Positions 34,014 to 45,399 of a DNA stretch of 64,000 nucleotides are shown piece by piece. Each line of letters starts with the position of its first letter. Position 1 is the first letter of the stretch. Source of the stretch: Rosa chinensis (Eukaryota > Streptophyta > Magnoliopsida > Rosales > Rosaceae); the NCBI RefSeq assembly GCF_002994745.2, contig NC_037089.1, positions 83,972,347-84,036,346 of the forward strand, read 5' to 3'. The notes beneath the pieces were generated by a model that was not told the origin of the DNA, made no database searches, and saw nothing but the letters and a program-made list of their open reading frames with translations. The translations under genes and the position numbers were made by a program.

Positions 34014-34119
34014 GGGATTTACTTAGTAGAATGATAATGATAATTAGTAGATTGTGATAGTACTTAGGGATTTACTTAGTAGAATGATAATGATAATTAG
34101 TATATTTTGATAGTTTTAT
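34014..34119. repeat. Two-copy 53-bp tandem repeat
   Basis: GGGATTTACTTAGTAGAATG and the following bases recur at 34067, directly after the SIN3-like copy 1 stop codon. Confidence 0.75.
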
Positions 34120-35162
34120 TTACTTTGGGTTGTGAAGTTGAACTTTAGGGACACTATGCCAAAAAGTGCATCAGACGACAGAACTGTTATGTCGTCTGAA
34201 CGAACAAAAATGTGTCGTCTAGTACGGTGTCGTCTCTTGGGGGCATTAGACGACAGAAGTGTTCTGTCGTCTGATTTTTCAGACGACATAAAAAAATCAG
34301 ACGACATAAAAAAATAAAAGTCTTGTGTCGTCTGATGAGTTTTGCATTTTGGGAACATTGTGATATGTTTGTTTAAAAGCATTCAAACAACAGTTTTGTA
34401 TTGTCTGATAAACAAAACAACCACAGTATTTTTTAAATACTATTGTGTGAAGCATATTTGCAAGACTTATTTATGTGGTCTGAATGCCCTTAAATAAGAA
34501 ATATGAAGACTCTTATGTAGTGTCTTCTCTCATACAACAACATTTAAAGGTTGTGCTAATTTACTTTAAACGACAATTATATGTGGTCGTAAAGAGCATC
34601 AGAGGACAATTAAGTGTAGTTCTAGGGTATATACATACGACACTTAAGTGTTGTGTGAAATGTCTTTTATGAGGTCTTTTTATGTTGTCTGTGATTGATT
34701 CCAACCACACTTATTTGTTGTTATTATACATTTTAGCCAACACTTTCGTCTAACTTATGTTGTTGTTTTGCCCTTTAGACTACAATTTTCTGTCGTCCCA
34801 ATGCCAAAAAGACAATAGACTTCTATTTGATTTTTGTGTTGTTTTTGTTTAGCTGCAACCACACATTTTGGTGTGCTTTTGTTGTAGCTTGCAATTTGAG
34901 ATAACACATATTAGTAGTCCCCTGTTACAATTTGTATACATGCATTCTGGAAATTAAAATTGCCCATTCATGAAAGTATGAAACCCACATCCAAAATCAT
35001 TCATTGCAATTTCTATTAATCCACCATTGTCTTATGTACACAACCTAATCATGAGCATCGATCAGTTCAAAATGTCTCATATCTACTAATCTGAATCTAC
35101 AGACAAGTCCAAATGCTTAATGAATGAAGAATCTACTAGACACAAGTTAATAAAGGAACTAC

Positions 35163-35279
35163 CTAGCTACACTGCTGTACCAGTTTCACAATCTGATCAT
35201 GAATTGAATCACCCGAATCATAGAAGTGGTCATAGAAAACGGAAGGTATTCCGGGCTGCGTGAGTATATATGCATAACC
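35163..35279 (-). pseudogene. Alpha-amylase exon fragment captured in CACTA-3
   Basis: After an acceptor (CTGCAG) the minus strand reads [20 protein letters not shown], then [14 protein letters not shown]. This is the catalytic-barrel segment of plant alpha-amylase around the conserved HPGIPxVFYDHxxDWG motif. The usual HP is QP and the Trp of DWG is Ser, so it is not under full constraint. Only one exon is present. It lies 3' of the LKR/SDH fragment on the same strand. Confidence 0.75.
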
Positions 35280-35589
35280 CTGCAGATAATAAGCACATAG
35301 AATGAAGTTATATCCTTGTTTTGCTGGATCAGATATCATGCAACCAAGGACAAAGCAGTTTAGCAGAATAATAAACAAAATATTGAAGAAATACAATGCA
35401 ATTATATTAAGCAAGGTACCAAGTGTCTAACCTAAGAACTGTAGTTTCATCAAACCAAAACTATTCTGCCGCAAAATTCAGTTACAAGTAATTCTAAAGA
35501 GACAGCTAATTAGGTAGATAGAGAAAGAGGACGTAAGTCTCATATGATCGAAACGCACTTGAGGCCTACTCACTTCGAGTTCTGAGTAT

Positions 35590-37195
35590 GACATAGCATG
35601 AGAACTCGGACCAACTTGACACTTCACTAAGTGGAAGGATCCACTTGCAGGTTCAATAATATTTAAGGCCTCATTTATCAGAAATTGATCAAACAAGTGA
35701 CCACTGAGAGATACCTATCATTTAGAGTGCATTCATCAATGTTCATCAATAATGAAAGAGGAGCAATTAGCAACACCCAAGTATCATGATCCAAAAACTC
35801 TTTAGGTACTTACTAACGTGGTGTACTTCTTGTTAAAGTGGTGACTAGCATGATCTTTTGATGTTTCTCTGCAAATGCAGAAAGATAACATGTAACTAGT
35901 ACATAATTATTAGATCAACAAAGAAAAGACAAGAAAATGAAGGCAAGGCAAGTATATAGAGGGGTGGGGTAAGACATGAGATGGATTTGAAACTTACTTT
36001 GAGTCATCACATTTTCGCATGGATAAATGTATCCATACAATGGGGTAAGTGTTCCTCCATGGGCTATGCAAGTTTTCGTCAAGTGTGCAAGTAACTTTTT
36101 AATGTCTTTTGTAGAAGCCAAATAGCCAAAAAATTCTGATAATATGTCTCCAAAGTGTTTGGAAGCCTTTCCAGTATAAAACTGCAAGTTTCATGAAAAT
36201 GAGAAGTATTTCACATTCTGGTCTTTTAAGTATCCTAAAAATTATTACATTTACTGAACAAAATGCCTTGATGAAAGGTACCCTTTTTGCAAATTCTGTT
36301 GGAAAAATGTCCACAGCTGAACATACCACACCATCACCTTCCATGTCTTGATGGTAAGAATCTTTCATTGGATCATATCTGAAAACCATGGTTGAAGTTG
36401 ATATAGAACAAATATAGCCTACCATTTTTAATAACAAATGAATGTGTTAATTCTGTACCTGAAGAAAGGTGAGTCAATTTGGGTGGTTTGATTAACAAAC
36501 TCTATTGACCCCCTACATCACGTGTTATATCAGAGATACCAACAAGCTTACATCCTTTCCTTGTTAAATCTTGAAACTGCTTGGTACTCAATAATCGAGG
36601 ATATCTTTTCTCCCAATACATACAATTCACTGCCAAAGAAAAGGAAAGAATAAAATATTAAACAAATTTACCCACATACGCATTGAATCATCAATATGAA
36701 CTGTAACAGACTAATAGCATATTATTTGATGGAAGGTGTAATACAGACCAATTACAGATGCATAAGGAGCTATTTTTTTCATGGAAAACCGGGTTGTAGT
36801 GTTCTGGATGTACATAATAATCAGCCTGAAATACAATGCAATAATTGGGTTAGTTATTAGACCATGACAACAATCAAGTCGATAAAAAATGACAAAGAGG
36901 GAACTTTGTAAAATGATTTTTTGGGATCTTTGTGTTCAACCATGTCTTTACAAGTCACAACACAACCATATACTTGGAAGACCCTTGTTAAAGTCCTGGT
37001 GGGTTGAGCAGCATCCTTGGCCTAACCATAAGGAAAACATATAAAACTAAGGGATAAGAAGGGATTCCTCATAAACATATATGCAGAAAGAGTTTTCGTA
37101 CACACCATCCCAAATATCCCTGGGAGTCTGCTTCGCTCCACAGAAGTACGAGGGAGAAGCTTGAATATCTCTTGTGCACTAGAAAAAACTACAGC
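35590..37195 (-). pseudogene. LKR/SDH (lysine catabolism) fragment captured in CACTA-3
   Basis: About seven consecutive exon pieces of the bifunctional lysine-ketoglutarate reductase/saccharopine dehydrogenase gene follow in order on the minus strand. They are AQEIFKLLPRT (near 37190), RVFQVYGCVVTCKDMVEHKD (near 36990), ADYYVHPEHYNPVFHEKIAP (near 36800), CMYWEKRYPRLLSTKQF and KGCKLVGISDITRDVGG (36640-36500), RYDPMKDSYHQDMEGDGVVC (near 36370), HFGDILSEFFGYLAS (near 36150) and INEALNIIEPASGSFHLVKC (near 35690). The enzyme degrades lysine via saccharopine. Introns are kept, so capture was genomic. A 1-nt loss in the G run after RDVGG makes a stop near 36515. Confidence 0.85.
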
Positions 37196-38201
37196 AGGGA
37201 ACAAATTGTGATAAAATCAGTTCATAAGAACAAGTAAAGTCTTATGTATAAGCTGATAAATCAGTTCACAGTGACAATGAGAATATCAGAAAGCTGACTA
37301 TATGTAACCTTGACCAAAGAAATACATATCGAAAAGAACAATAACATTAGATGCACTTGAATTACAAATGACCAATAAAATGAGTTTACATCAGCATACA
37401 AGACTATCCAAAATGAAGGGAATCATACCAATCAATACAAAATAGTGATTGCAGTAGGACAACTGGGAAAAGAACTAATTCATTAGCAACAACGTAGCAG
37501 CAATACAACGCAGCAGGACACAATCAACAATCCCCAACCTATAGCATTAATTAGTAGACCTCTACCGTTCGTCTAATAAATTTTTTTCATAAAACCCATT
37601 ATCAAAACCACATAAATTACCTAAAAAGTTAAAAGAAATTGCAGAAATTAATACCCCCAAAAGTCTTCGCACAAACCCTTGAATTCAATTACCTTATCTG
37701 AACCAAAAAAGCAACACTGAGGCAGAAAAATAGAAAGTGAGAGAAAGTGAAACAAAGTTCGGAGGACTTACCAGACTCTTCCTCTCCCTCATCTACCATC
37801 TATGCCTCCTTTCAATCTATGTCTCATCTATCATAGTTCAATTGACGTCGGCCTCTCCCTTATGGAAATCTTTCATATTGAGCTTTCGTTCCATATTTTG
37901 TAATTTGAAAAGTACATAAGAAGCTCCTCTGCATTAAGCTCATCATGTTACAATAAGAGTTGTACAACAATGAGCTATTAATTTGCTATAAATAAAAAGG
38001 TAAAGAATATGTTCACAGCAGAACTAAGTTAGCAATTAGATCCCAAAAGGATTCCAAGTGGTACTTACAAACAAAAGTGCTTTTCTTTTACAAGAGTCGA
38101 CCAAAACAAGAAAACCTACTCTCCACTGCCCCGTTACCCAAACTCTTTTGTACATACATGTACATTTGCAAGCATAATTAGCTATAATGGGCCACGCTCA
38201 T

Positions 38202-38664
38202 TGTACCGCCAAAGGTACTAATTCCAACTAAAGGAATGACATGCAGACACACCGCCAGGCGGGCTACAACCTCAGCGTCGGACCATCCCCAGATCGCCGT
38301 CGACGCGCCACCACGCGCCACGCCAAGATAGCATCAGAAGCTCCTAAAACTGGGAACTGAGACATGTCAGTCCCACATCGAAAACAAAGAGAAGATCAGC
38401 CTCTTCCTCACCTATAAAAGGTTCTCTCCTCTCTCCTCATTAATTACGCATTCAATACTTACCTACTGTTACTTTGTCAACATAAATACATTGACTAACT
38501 TAGGCATCGGAGAGTAGAAGACCGCCCAGCGCGGTCTCCCTCTGACGCCCATTGTATTTTATTTGACAGGTAACGGGAACTACAATAACAACACAAGTAT
38601 CGATCCGCCCACCGGATCAGCGTTAACTAAAGTCCAGCTACCGCTAGACTTTCAGACATTAACA
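38202..38664 (+). repeat. Possible LTR-like block inside CACTA-3
   Basis: A GC-richer block contains a TCCCACATCGAAAACA motif, a CTATAAAAGG box (about 38412) and a GACTAACTTAGGCATCGGAG downstream element, a pattern seen in LTR promoters of plant gypsy-type elements. Candidate ends TGTACCGCC and TTAACA give no matching target duplication, so the borders are a guess. Confidence 0.35.
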
Positions 38665-39442
38665 TCTTCTAAAACCGAAACTAAAAGAACATAAAGCAAG
38701 TCAACCGTAGATGCTAAACAACCCAAATGCAAACCCTTCACTTCTGAACCCTTCACTTTTTTATTGTGTTAAATATCTAATAAGCTTCTGCAAGAACTGC
38801 TAGGGACCCCATATTTGTGTACCAAATGATCGGGTAATGTCTCATTTCTTTAACAAATAAGCTACTAACATAGACCATCATTTGGTAAACAAGTACGGTA
38901 CACAAACTTTGGATCCTTTGGACTACTGCTACAAGAAATTTCCTTAACATCAAAATGGATGTACAAATGTATCCATCATTGAAGCTAATTTTTCGAAATT
39001 CCTACTTATTTCCTGTGATGAGAAACAAAAAGAGAAAAACAAAATACTGATTGCAAAGAAGCAACTAGACATACAAATTAGGGAGTGATAGCCTAAACTT
39101 TCTAGTACCATAGATAAAGAATTTCTGATGACAAAACAAAAACAAAAAGCTAATCTTATAGTCTACAAAACAAAAAAAGAAAGGCAGTCTACGAGATATA
39201 AGCATATAAGTCATATAAGCAAGCTGGAATTCCCAACCAACAACAAAGCTGCATTATCCAACAAAATAACAGGATCCCACCTGATTCTTCAGTAGATCAA
39301 TTGTTTTACTGAAAGCACATTTCAAGATATAATATCTACATTACTGTTTCACTTAATAATCAACTTCTGCTCCTCCTGTGTATACATTTGCAAACATGTA
39401 AACAAAACATTCAACTTATAACAGAGAGGTAAGCATACAAAC

Positions 39443-39520
39443 CTTGAATCTGTAACTCCCATCCACGTTGACGTAACAATGATAGACGTGTGTGCTTCCA
39501 GAATCCCAATCAAAACTCTA
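39443..39520 (-). pseudogene. RNA-dependent RNA polymerase (RDR-gamma) exon fragment captured in CACTA-3
   Basis: The minus strand reads FDWDSGSTHVYHCYVNVDGS then YRFK before a GT donor at 39442. This resembles the segment before the catalytic region of RDR3/4/5-type plant RNA-dependent RNA polymerases, where LxWDSGKTHxYxCHVxPDGS is conserved. Only about 25 residues align. The neighbouring frame at 39528-39731 is not recognised. The catalytic motif is not present. Confidence 0.5.
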
Positions 39521-39801
39521 TAATACATCAAAAATATAAAAGGGAAATCAGGCAGATATAATAATGGATACGAAGGTTAAGAGTATGACGGACCTTGAAA
39601 CCTCTCATGAAGTTGAACAGGAACATTAGCAGAGAGTCTCTGATAAGGCGAAATGCATACGGCTTTTGATGGAGAACCAGAGGGATACGCTGATTGTCCA
39701 TGAAGAGATGTTCGATCAGTAAATACCCCACCTTATTTATGTTCGATCAAAAAATAAACAGACAAAGAGGCGAAGGGATCTGATCAAACAAAACCTTAAG
39801 A

Positions 39802-40077
39802 ATGAGGGACTGCCATAAGAGAGGGATCAACCCAAATCCCAGAAATCGCCGAGTCCCTGCTAGGACCTACAGAAACGACACACTGGTCTTGGAATCGACG
39901 ATGGAGGAGTTGAGTGCATTCTGGAGAAATGGATGTGTTGGGTTCGTGGGGTTAAGTGTGCAAGACGACAGCGACTCCGCCGCCTTCGTCACCTCCTTCT
40001 CCAACAACTCCTCTTCACCGCCTTCGTCACCTCCTTCGCCACCTCCTTGTCCAACAACATTTCAGATGAGGGACTGA
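39802..40077 (+). other. Unassigned 91-codon frame in CACTA-3
   Basis: The frame includes LSAFWRNGCVGFVGLSVQDD and a Ser/Pro-rich tail. I do not recognise it. It is opposite in strand to the captured exons. The surrounding 39740-40660 is GC-richer than the rest of the element and could be a captured promoter or leader region. Confidence 0.3.
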
Positions 40078-41096
40078 GGGAGATTGAGAGTTGTGAGATG
40101 AAATTTCAAATAATCAAATCTATTAACTGGAGATCGATGGGTCGGAGACCAACATCCCAACAATGAAGTATAGAGAAAAGGTTTACTTACAGTGGGTCGA
40201 AGCAAAGCCATAGGTCGGCGGTTCAGCGGTTCGAGATTACGAATAGGAGCTAGCTTAGAGAGGCTGAGGGAGTGAGATGACTGACTGAGAGGTTAGAGCT
40301 AGCTTAGAGATAAGGCTGAACCGTCGAACTTTGCGGTGGGTCGGCGGCGACTGAAACTGAAGGACAGAGGGAGTGAGTCGAAGAGAGGCTGAGGGTCATG
40401 GTCAGTCAAAATCTCGAATAGAGGCTGAGGGAATGAGGGATTAGGGTTAGCGACTAGATTTAGGTGGGTTTGCCACGCCCAGTGGTGACGGCAGTTAGTT
40501 TTTGATTGAAAGTGATTGCGGTGGCTGTTGGGGAGGTTGCGGGGTTTGGGGAAGGAAATGAGAGAGATGGAGAGGAAGACGGGGCCGGGTTTTGCTGAAG
40601 CCTGAAGGAGAGAGATTTTTAGACAGAATTTGTGGGAATGAAAAAAAACACGAAGGGTTTATGTTATGCCAAAAGAGACCTAAAACAAAAAAAGTTAAAC
40701 TCACCTTATTCAGACAACACTTATATGTTGTCTAAATATCACCCTATTGATTAGTTAACTATAAGGTTTGGGCGCTTAAGAGGGAAAAGACTCAACTTGT
40801 TGGAGGGAAATCTAAAATTTCTGCTAGGGTTTTTTCCCATCTTTTCAAACAACATATAAGTGTTGTCTGAATGCTCACCATTTATCTAAATTTGAGATAG
40901 GAAATCACCACCTTTTACAACTACACAAATATATTATCTGAATGCTCACCATTTTTCCAAATTAAACCAGTATGGTTTTAGTGTATATTCAGACGACAGA
41001 AAAGAAAATTATGTCGTCTGAAAAACTCAGACGACATAAAACAAAACTTATGTCGTCTGATGCGTGTCGTCTGAATGACTTTTTGGCATAGTGGGA

Positions 41097-41521
41097 TGAC
41101 ATCTGAAAAAAAAAACTTTCAAATAAGCTAGTGAACACGAACACCAGAAGATTGGATTTGTGGTGTTAAGTAGTGCGGTTCTAGTAAAAGTTATTGCCAT
41201 CAAGAAATGTATGTTTAGTTGTTTGTTGTTTTTTGTTCCCCTACCCTTCTTTAGAGCAAGTTACAAGTGTAAAAATATGTTGCATCCGTATAAAGAAAAT
41301 ATGCGTCATAATTGATGTTAGCAGAGTAGAACTTGTTTCATTATAATTTTGACCTTGCGCTCTGCTAAATTTGGGAGTAACTTTCGTTGGCAGCATCTTT
41401 ATTGAATGTGTCGATCGATGCGGACCTTTTTGGAGTACTCTTTCTCTTCATCACTGATCCTGGTGATTAGTTATAGTGGCGGGCATTGCCTATACGGTGG
41501 TGGTGGGACTTGTGTTTGGTT
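41097..41521. other. Spacer between CACTA-3 and the first MITE
   Basis: No coding region, repeat or regulatory motif that I can support. Confidence 0.5.
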
Positions 41522-42145
41522 TAGGGTTGTCACTCGGTCGGTTTGAATCGGTTATAGGTATTACCAACTTAAAAAACAAAGCTTTCGGTTTCAAAATTGA
41601 ACTACCAATTACCAACCAAAATTTTCGGTTTTTAATCATAACTACCAAATTCAGTATTTCGGTTTTCGGTATTACCAACTTTAGAACAACTAATTCTTTG
41701 TAATTAAAATTAGAACGAACAAAACTAGGTTCTTCAATTTTATAGTCGTAAACTTTGTACTCATTTCCTGATTATAGCTTTCTTTTGTATATATGACATC
41801 AAGTTTGACTCATTTTCAATAAAACTACGTTATTTAACCATTTTTGACTAGGTTACTTAAAATACATGTACTATTAATGTAGTATATGTAGTAATGTTCA
41901 CACTATTATGAAATTTTTTATGTTTATTTCTTAATATACATGTATGTGTAATGAAAACCATAGTGTATAAAGCTAATATTTAGATAATCGGTAGATTCGG
42001 TAATTACTAAAACCGAACCAACTTTTTTGGTAATTTTCAATTTCGGTTTTATCGGTCTCGGTTATCAAAAAGTTGGTTTACCAAACTTAAAATATCAGTT
42101 GGTATTCGGTCGGTTTGGTAATTACCAAACCAAGTGGCAGCCCTA
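41522..42145. mobile_element. hAT-like MITE, copy A (624 bp)
   Basis: The ends TAGGGTTGTCACTCGGT and its near reverse (ACCAAGTGGCAGCCCTA) form imperfect terminal inverted repeats. The interior is AT-rich and rich in TCGGTTT/ACCAAA motifs, with no coding frame. It matches copy B along its length in the same orientation. The 8 bp on either side (GTTTGGTT and GTAATGAG) do not match. Confidence 0.75.
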
Positions 42146-42237
42146 GTAATGAGAGTTGATTGTGGGGGTGCGAAGGTATTTGGACATTCCACCTTTTTTT
42201 AATTTGTAAATTAGTATTGACTATATTTACTCCAAAC

Positions 42238-42848
42238 TAGGGCTGTCACTCGGTCGGTTCGAATAGGTTATAGGTATTACCAACTTCAAAACCAAAGCTT
42301 TCGGTTTCAAAACTGAGCTACCAATTAGCAACCAAAATTTTCGGTTTTTAATTATATCTACCAAATTTTGTATTTCGGTATTACCAACTTTAGAATAACT
42401 AATTCTTTATAATATAAATTAGAATGAACAACAAAACTAGGTTTTTGAATTTTATAGTCATAAACGTTGTATTCATCTACTAATTATAGCTTTCTTTTGT
42501 ATATATGACATCAAGTTCTAGCAATTTTCAATAAAACTAGGTTATTTAACCATCTTTGACTAGGCTACTTAAAATACATGTACTATTAATGTAGTAATGT
42601 TCATACTATTACAAAAGTTTTTATGTTTATTTATTAATATACATGTATGTGTATTGAAAATTGTAGTATATAAATCTAATATTTAGATAATCGGTAGATT
42701 CGGTATTTATCAAAACCAAACCAACTTTTTTGGTAATTTTAGATTTCGGTTTTATCGGTCTCGGTCACCAAAAATTCGGTTTACCAAACCTAAAACATCG
42801 GTTGGTATTCGGTCGGTTTGGTAATTACCAAACCAAGTGGCAGCCCTA
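42238..42848. mobile_element. hAT-like MITE, copy B (611 bp) with 8-bp target duplication
   Basis: It starts TAGGGCTGTCACTCGGT and ends GTGGCAGCCCTA. An exact 8-bp duplication CTCCAAAC flanks it (42230-42237 and 42849-42856), which is the hAT length. It shares most of its sequence with copy A 92 bp upstream. It sits inside the first unit of the tandem duplication described next. Confidence 0.85.
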
Positions 42849-43125
42849 CTCCAAACCACTAAAAAGCAAATAACACCATGCATGGAGTCATGTTCACCTA
42901 TTCAGTTAATTGCTTACTTAGTTGTGCTCAAACTGTAATTAGATTTAAATACAACGATAAAGACTAATAAGACGTACAACTACAGTATTTACTTCAAACT
43001 ACTAAAAATCAAATAACACCATGCATGGAGTCATGTTTACTTATTCAATTAATTGCTTACTCATTTGTTCTCAACTGTAATTAGATTTAAATATGATAAT
43101 AAAGACTAATAAGGCGAACAATTGA
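42849..43125. repeat. Two-copy tandem duplication, about 140 bp per unit
   Basis: Units starting near 42849 and 42988 share CCATGCATGGAGTCATGTT and TGTAATTAGATTTAAATA with about 90% identity. The first unit was later split by MITE copy B, since its beginning lies left of the MITE. Confidence 0.75.
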
Positions 43126-43700
43126 AATTAATTTGATTGCCTCGTTATTATCCACTGTTAAAGAGTTAAACTAATCCAAGGAAGGGGAGGTAGTATTACA
43201 TTGTTTAGCACACCATCACTGAAAAATACTATAATGGTAGCAGATCTTACCAAAAATCATACAATGTTTCAATAGGTAGTCATGCATTCCAACATAATTA
43301 ATTGAAATTTTTGTATTATCTTTTGCAGTTTTCAACTGAAGGTTAATTAATTATTTGATAAGTGTGGACTGAAAATAATGCTAGTCGTTATTGGTTTTCA
43401 ATTGAAATGTTATTTTGTCGCAGGCTGAATGACATTTCTAAAAATGGCTAGTGACATGTCATGAGGTGACTTGTCTGACATTGCCAAATATATGGTGTAG
43501 AGACGGAGGTGGATGGTATCACGATGGAAGAAAAAAAAAAGATTAAATTCAGTTTGCCCCCTCCAACTTTGGGACAAACATAAGTTTGGTCTCTTATCTT
43601 TTTTTTTAATCATGATGGTCCATGCACTTCTAATTTTCATCACCTGCATCCAAATCTCAAATTCTCTCCGATCATGATGTCACTTGTTGAGTTGGCCCCT
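43126..43700. other. Spacer leading into the Mutator-like unit
   Basis: No gene seen. From about 43540 the text (TTTGCCCCCTCCAACTTTGG) resembles the outer terminus of some plant Mutator-like elements, so the left border of that unit may lie here. Confidence 0.4.
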
Positions 43701-43744
43701 ACATGGGGCCCCACTTTTAGTTTTTCAGCCTCAGTTTCGATGAA

Positions 43745-44842
43745 ATGTCGAAATTACCCTCCTTTGATCCTCTCCTCTCCTACATCCTACAACCGCCTTT
43801 GGGGTTACCTACACAAATCCCTTCGCAGCTCCGCTCAACCTCCACCATGAGCTCAACCCAACCCTCCTCTCCTACGTTACTTCGCGCTCTCAATCCTCTT
43901 CACCATCAAAACCAGTCTCCGACTAGACATTTCTCTCTTCTCTCCCCCATCTCTCAATCTCCCCAAACCCACTATCTCTACTCTCCAGAGGCATCACCCC
44001 ACCACCCAAACCATCAAACAAGATTTCCCTTCACCTTCACCACTCAAATCATCAAAACCAAAATTCAATTCTCCTTCACCAGTAAAACCAGATTTCTCCT
44101 CTTCCTCCAAGAAGCAACGCGCTATACATGTACATGGTGGAAACTCAACCCAGCCACTGGCCATGTCCACAAAAGTCCAGAACCTAGATTCCATAGCTGA
44201 GCAAACCTGCACAAAAAATAAAAAGCCCGGAACCAAAGATCGAAACTTTAGCCAAAATGAAAGAAACCCAGAAGAGAAAGATCAAAACTTTAGAAATGAG
44301 TTACCTTGAAAAATTGATTGAGGGAGTTTTTGGGATTTTTGAGGCTGATATCCCGTCAGTGGGAGGTCAATTGGTGCTGCTCGAATTTGAGAGTGGCGGA
44401 GAGCAAGACAAGTATGAATCTGAGACCTTCATCTTCATCATCTTTGTCTTTGTCTTCTTGTGCTTTACAACCATGGCTGCCTACACCACCACCCAGGATA
44501 ACAAAATCCTGCTCATCGAACAGGGCCTGGCCCATGCCCAGCTCGCCTGAACCCATCTCCTCCACGTCGTCTTCACTGTAGACAAACTCGAACTTGAAGT
44601 TTAGGAATGGATTGTATGAGTCGGAATCGTCGTTGTCTTCGCAGGTTGAGATGCTTTAGAGGTCAAAGCGCTGTCGCGCATGTCGGCAGAGGGAGGGAAG
44701 GGAGGCGTGTGATCCTTAGATGCGAGCTTGCGCTTGTGGATGGAGGTGGGATGGTGACAGGGACTGTGAGCTCCGCGAACAATTGGAGACGGCGAGGTGA
44801 GAAGAAGAAGAAGAGAGACGATGAAAATAATATGGGGTAATA
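43745..44842 (+). other. Cargo of the Mutator-like unit, unassigned frames
   Basis: A 151-codon Ser/Pro-rich frame (43745-44200) and a 97-codon frame (44257-44550) are open. Neither matches a family I know, and composition alone may explain them. A real gene fragment is possible on either strand. Confidence 0.3.
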
Positions 44843-45399
44843 CACTACTAGAGAAAACCCAATTTGGGACGAAATTGGTTTGTCTCTAAAAGTTGAGAAT
44901 TCGTCCCCAAAAAACGTTTGAGACGGAATCGTTTTGTAGCTAAAGTCGTCTCCTAATGCTCGTCCCCAATTATTAAAGACAACGGTTGATAAATTCCGTC
45001 TCCTAATGCATTTGGAGAAGAAATTAAAATTGTCCCATATTCAACAGAATTTCATCCCCCATTCTCATTCAAGTTGGCGGGAAAATTAACTATAAATGAT
45101 GCCAATTAGATGAATAAGGGAAGAAACTCATTTTGTCTCTTATTATTTTCAAATTTAATGGGGGACAATTAAAACCAGATAAATAGTGAATTTAACACAC
45201 AGATTCAGATACAATTGAGCAAAGACAAAACCCATTTCCATTATTATAAGATGGCTGAAGTTCAAACACTAATAGGACTGCGACATAGTTTAAGATAAGA
45301 CCGTCTAAACCATAACACACCAACAACTGAATACAATGTTCATCTGAAATGCATATCTAACTCGAGTACAGTATTGCATATGCAAAACTTGAGGTGTCA

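Larger units (their letters stand above)
20850..34014 (+). pseudogene. SIN3-like copy 1: short pseudogene split by CACTA-2
   Basis: Exons align one to one with the intact gene at 55168: exon 1 20850-20884, exon 2 21264-21389 (DDALALLKEIKQEF, FLELVKDFKYKR), exon 3 21476-21631, exon 4 21710-21788 plus 33240-33261, exon 5 33907-34014. Together they cover PAH1 and PAH2, which bind transcription factors in SIN3 corepressors. A 1-nt insertion shifts exon 3 (AATTAATTATGGG region), a 1-nt deletion shifts the end of exon 4, and CACTA-2 splits exon 4. Exon 5 ends in a stop where the intact gene continues. No later SIN3 exons were found here. Confidence 0.88.
34152..41093. mobile_element. CACTA-3: gene-capturing CACTA transposon (6942 bp)
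   Basis: Both ends read inward CACTATGCCAAAAAGT, followed by repeated TCAGACGACA motifs. The target duplication GGA lies at 34149-34151 and 41094-41096. Subterminal repeats occupy 34165-34340 and 40990-41080, with looser TTGTCT/CAACACTTATATGTTGTC motifs further in. No transposase was seen. Minus-strand fragments of at least two, probably three, host genes are present (35163-39520). Confidence 0.92.

Noticed and set aside
43745..44200. A functional Ser/Pro-rich gene
   Set aside because: No family similarity, no clear splice or start context, and it starts inside the inverted repeat. Kept only as unassigned cargo.
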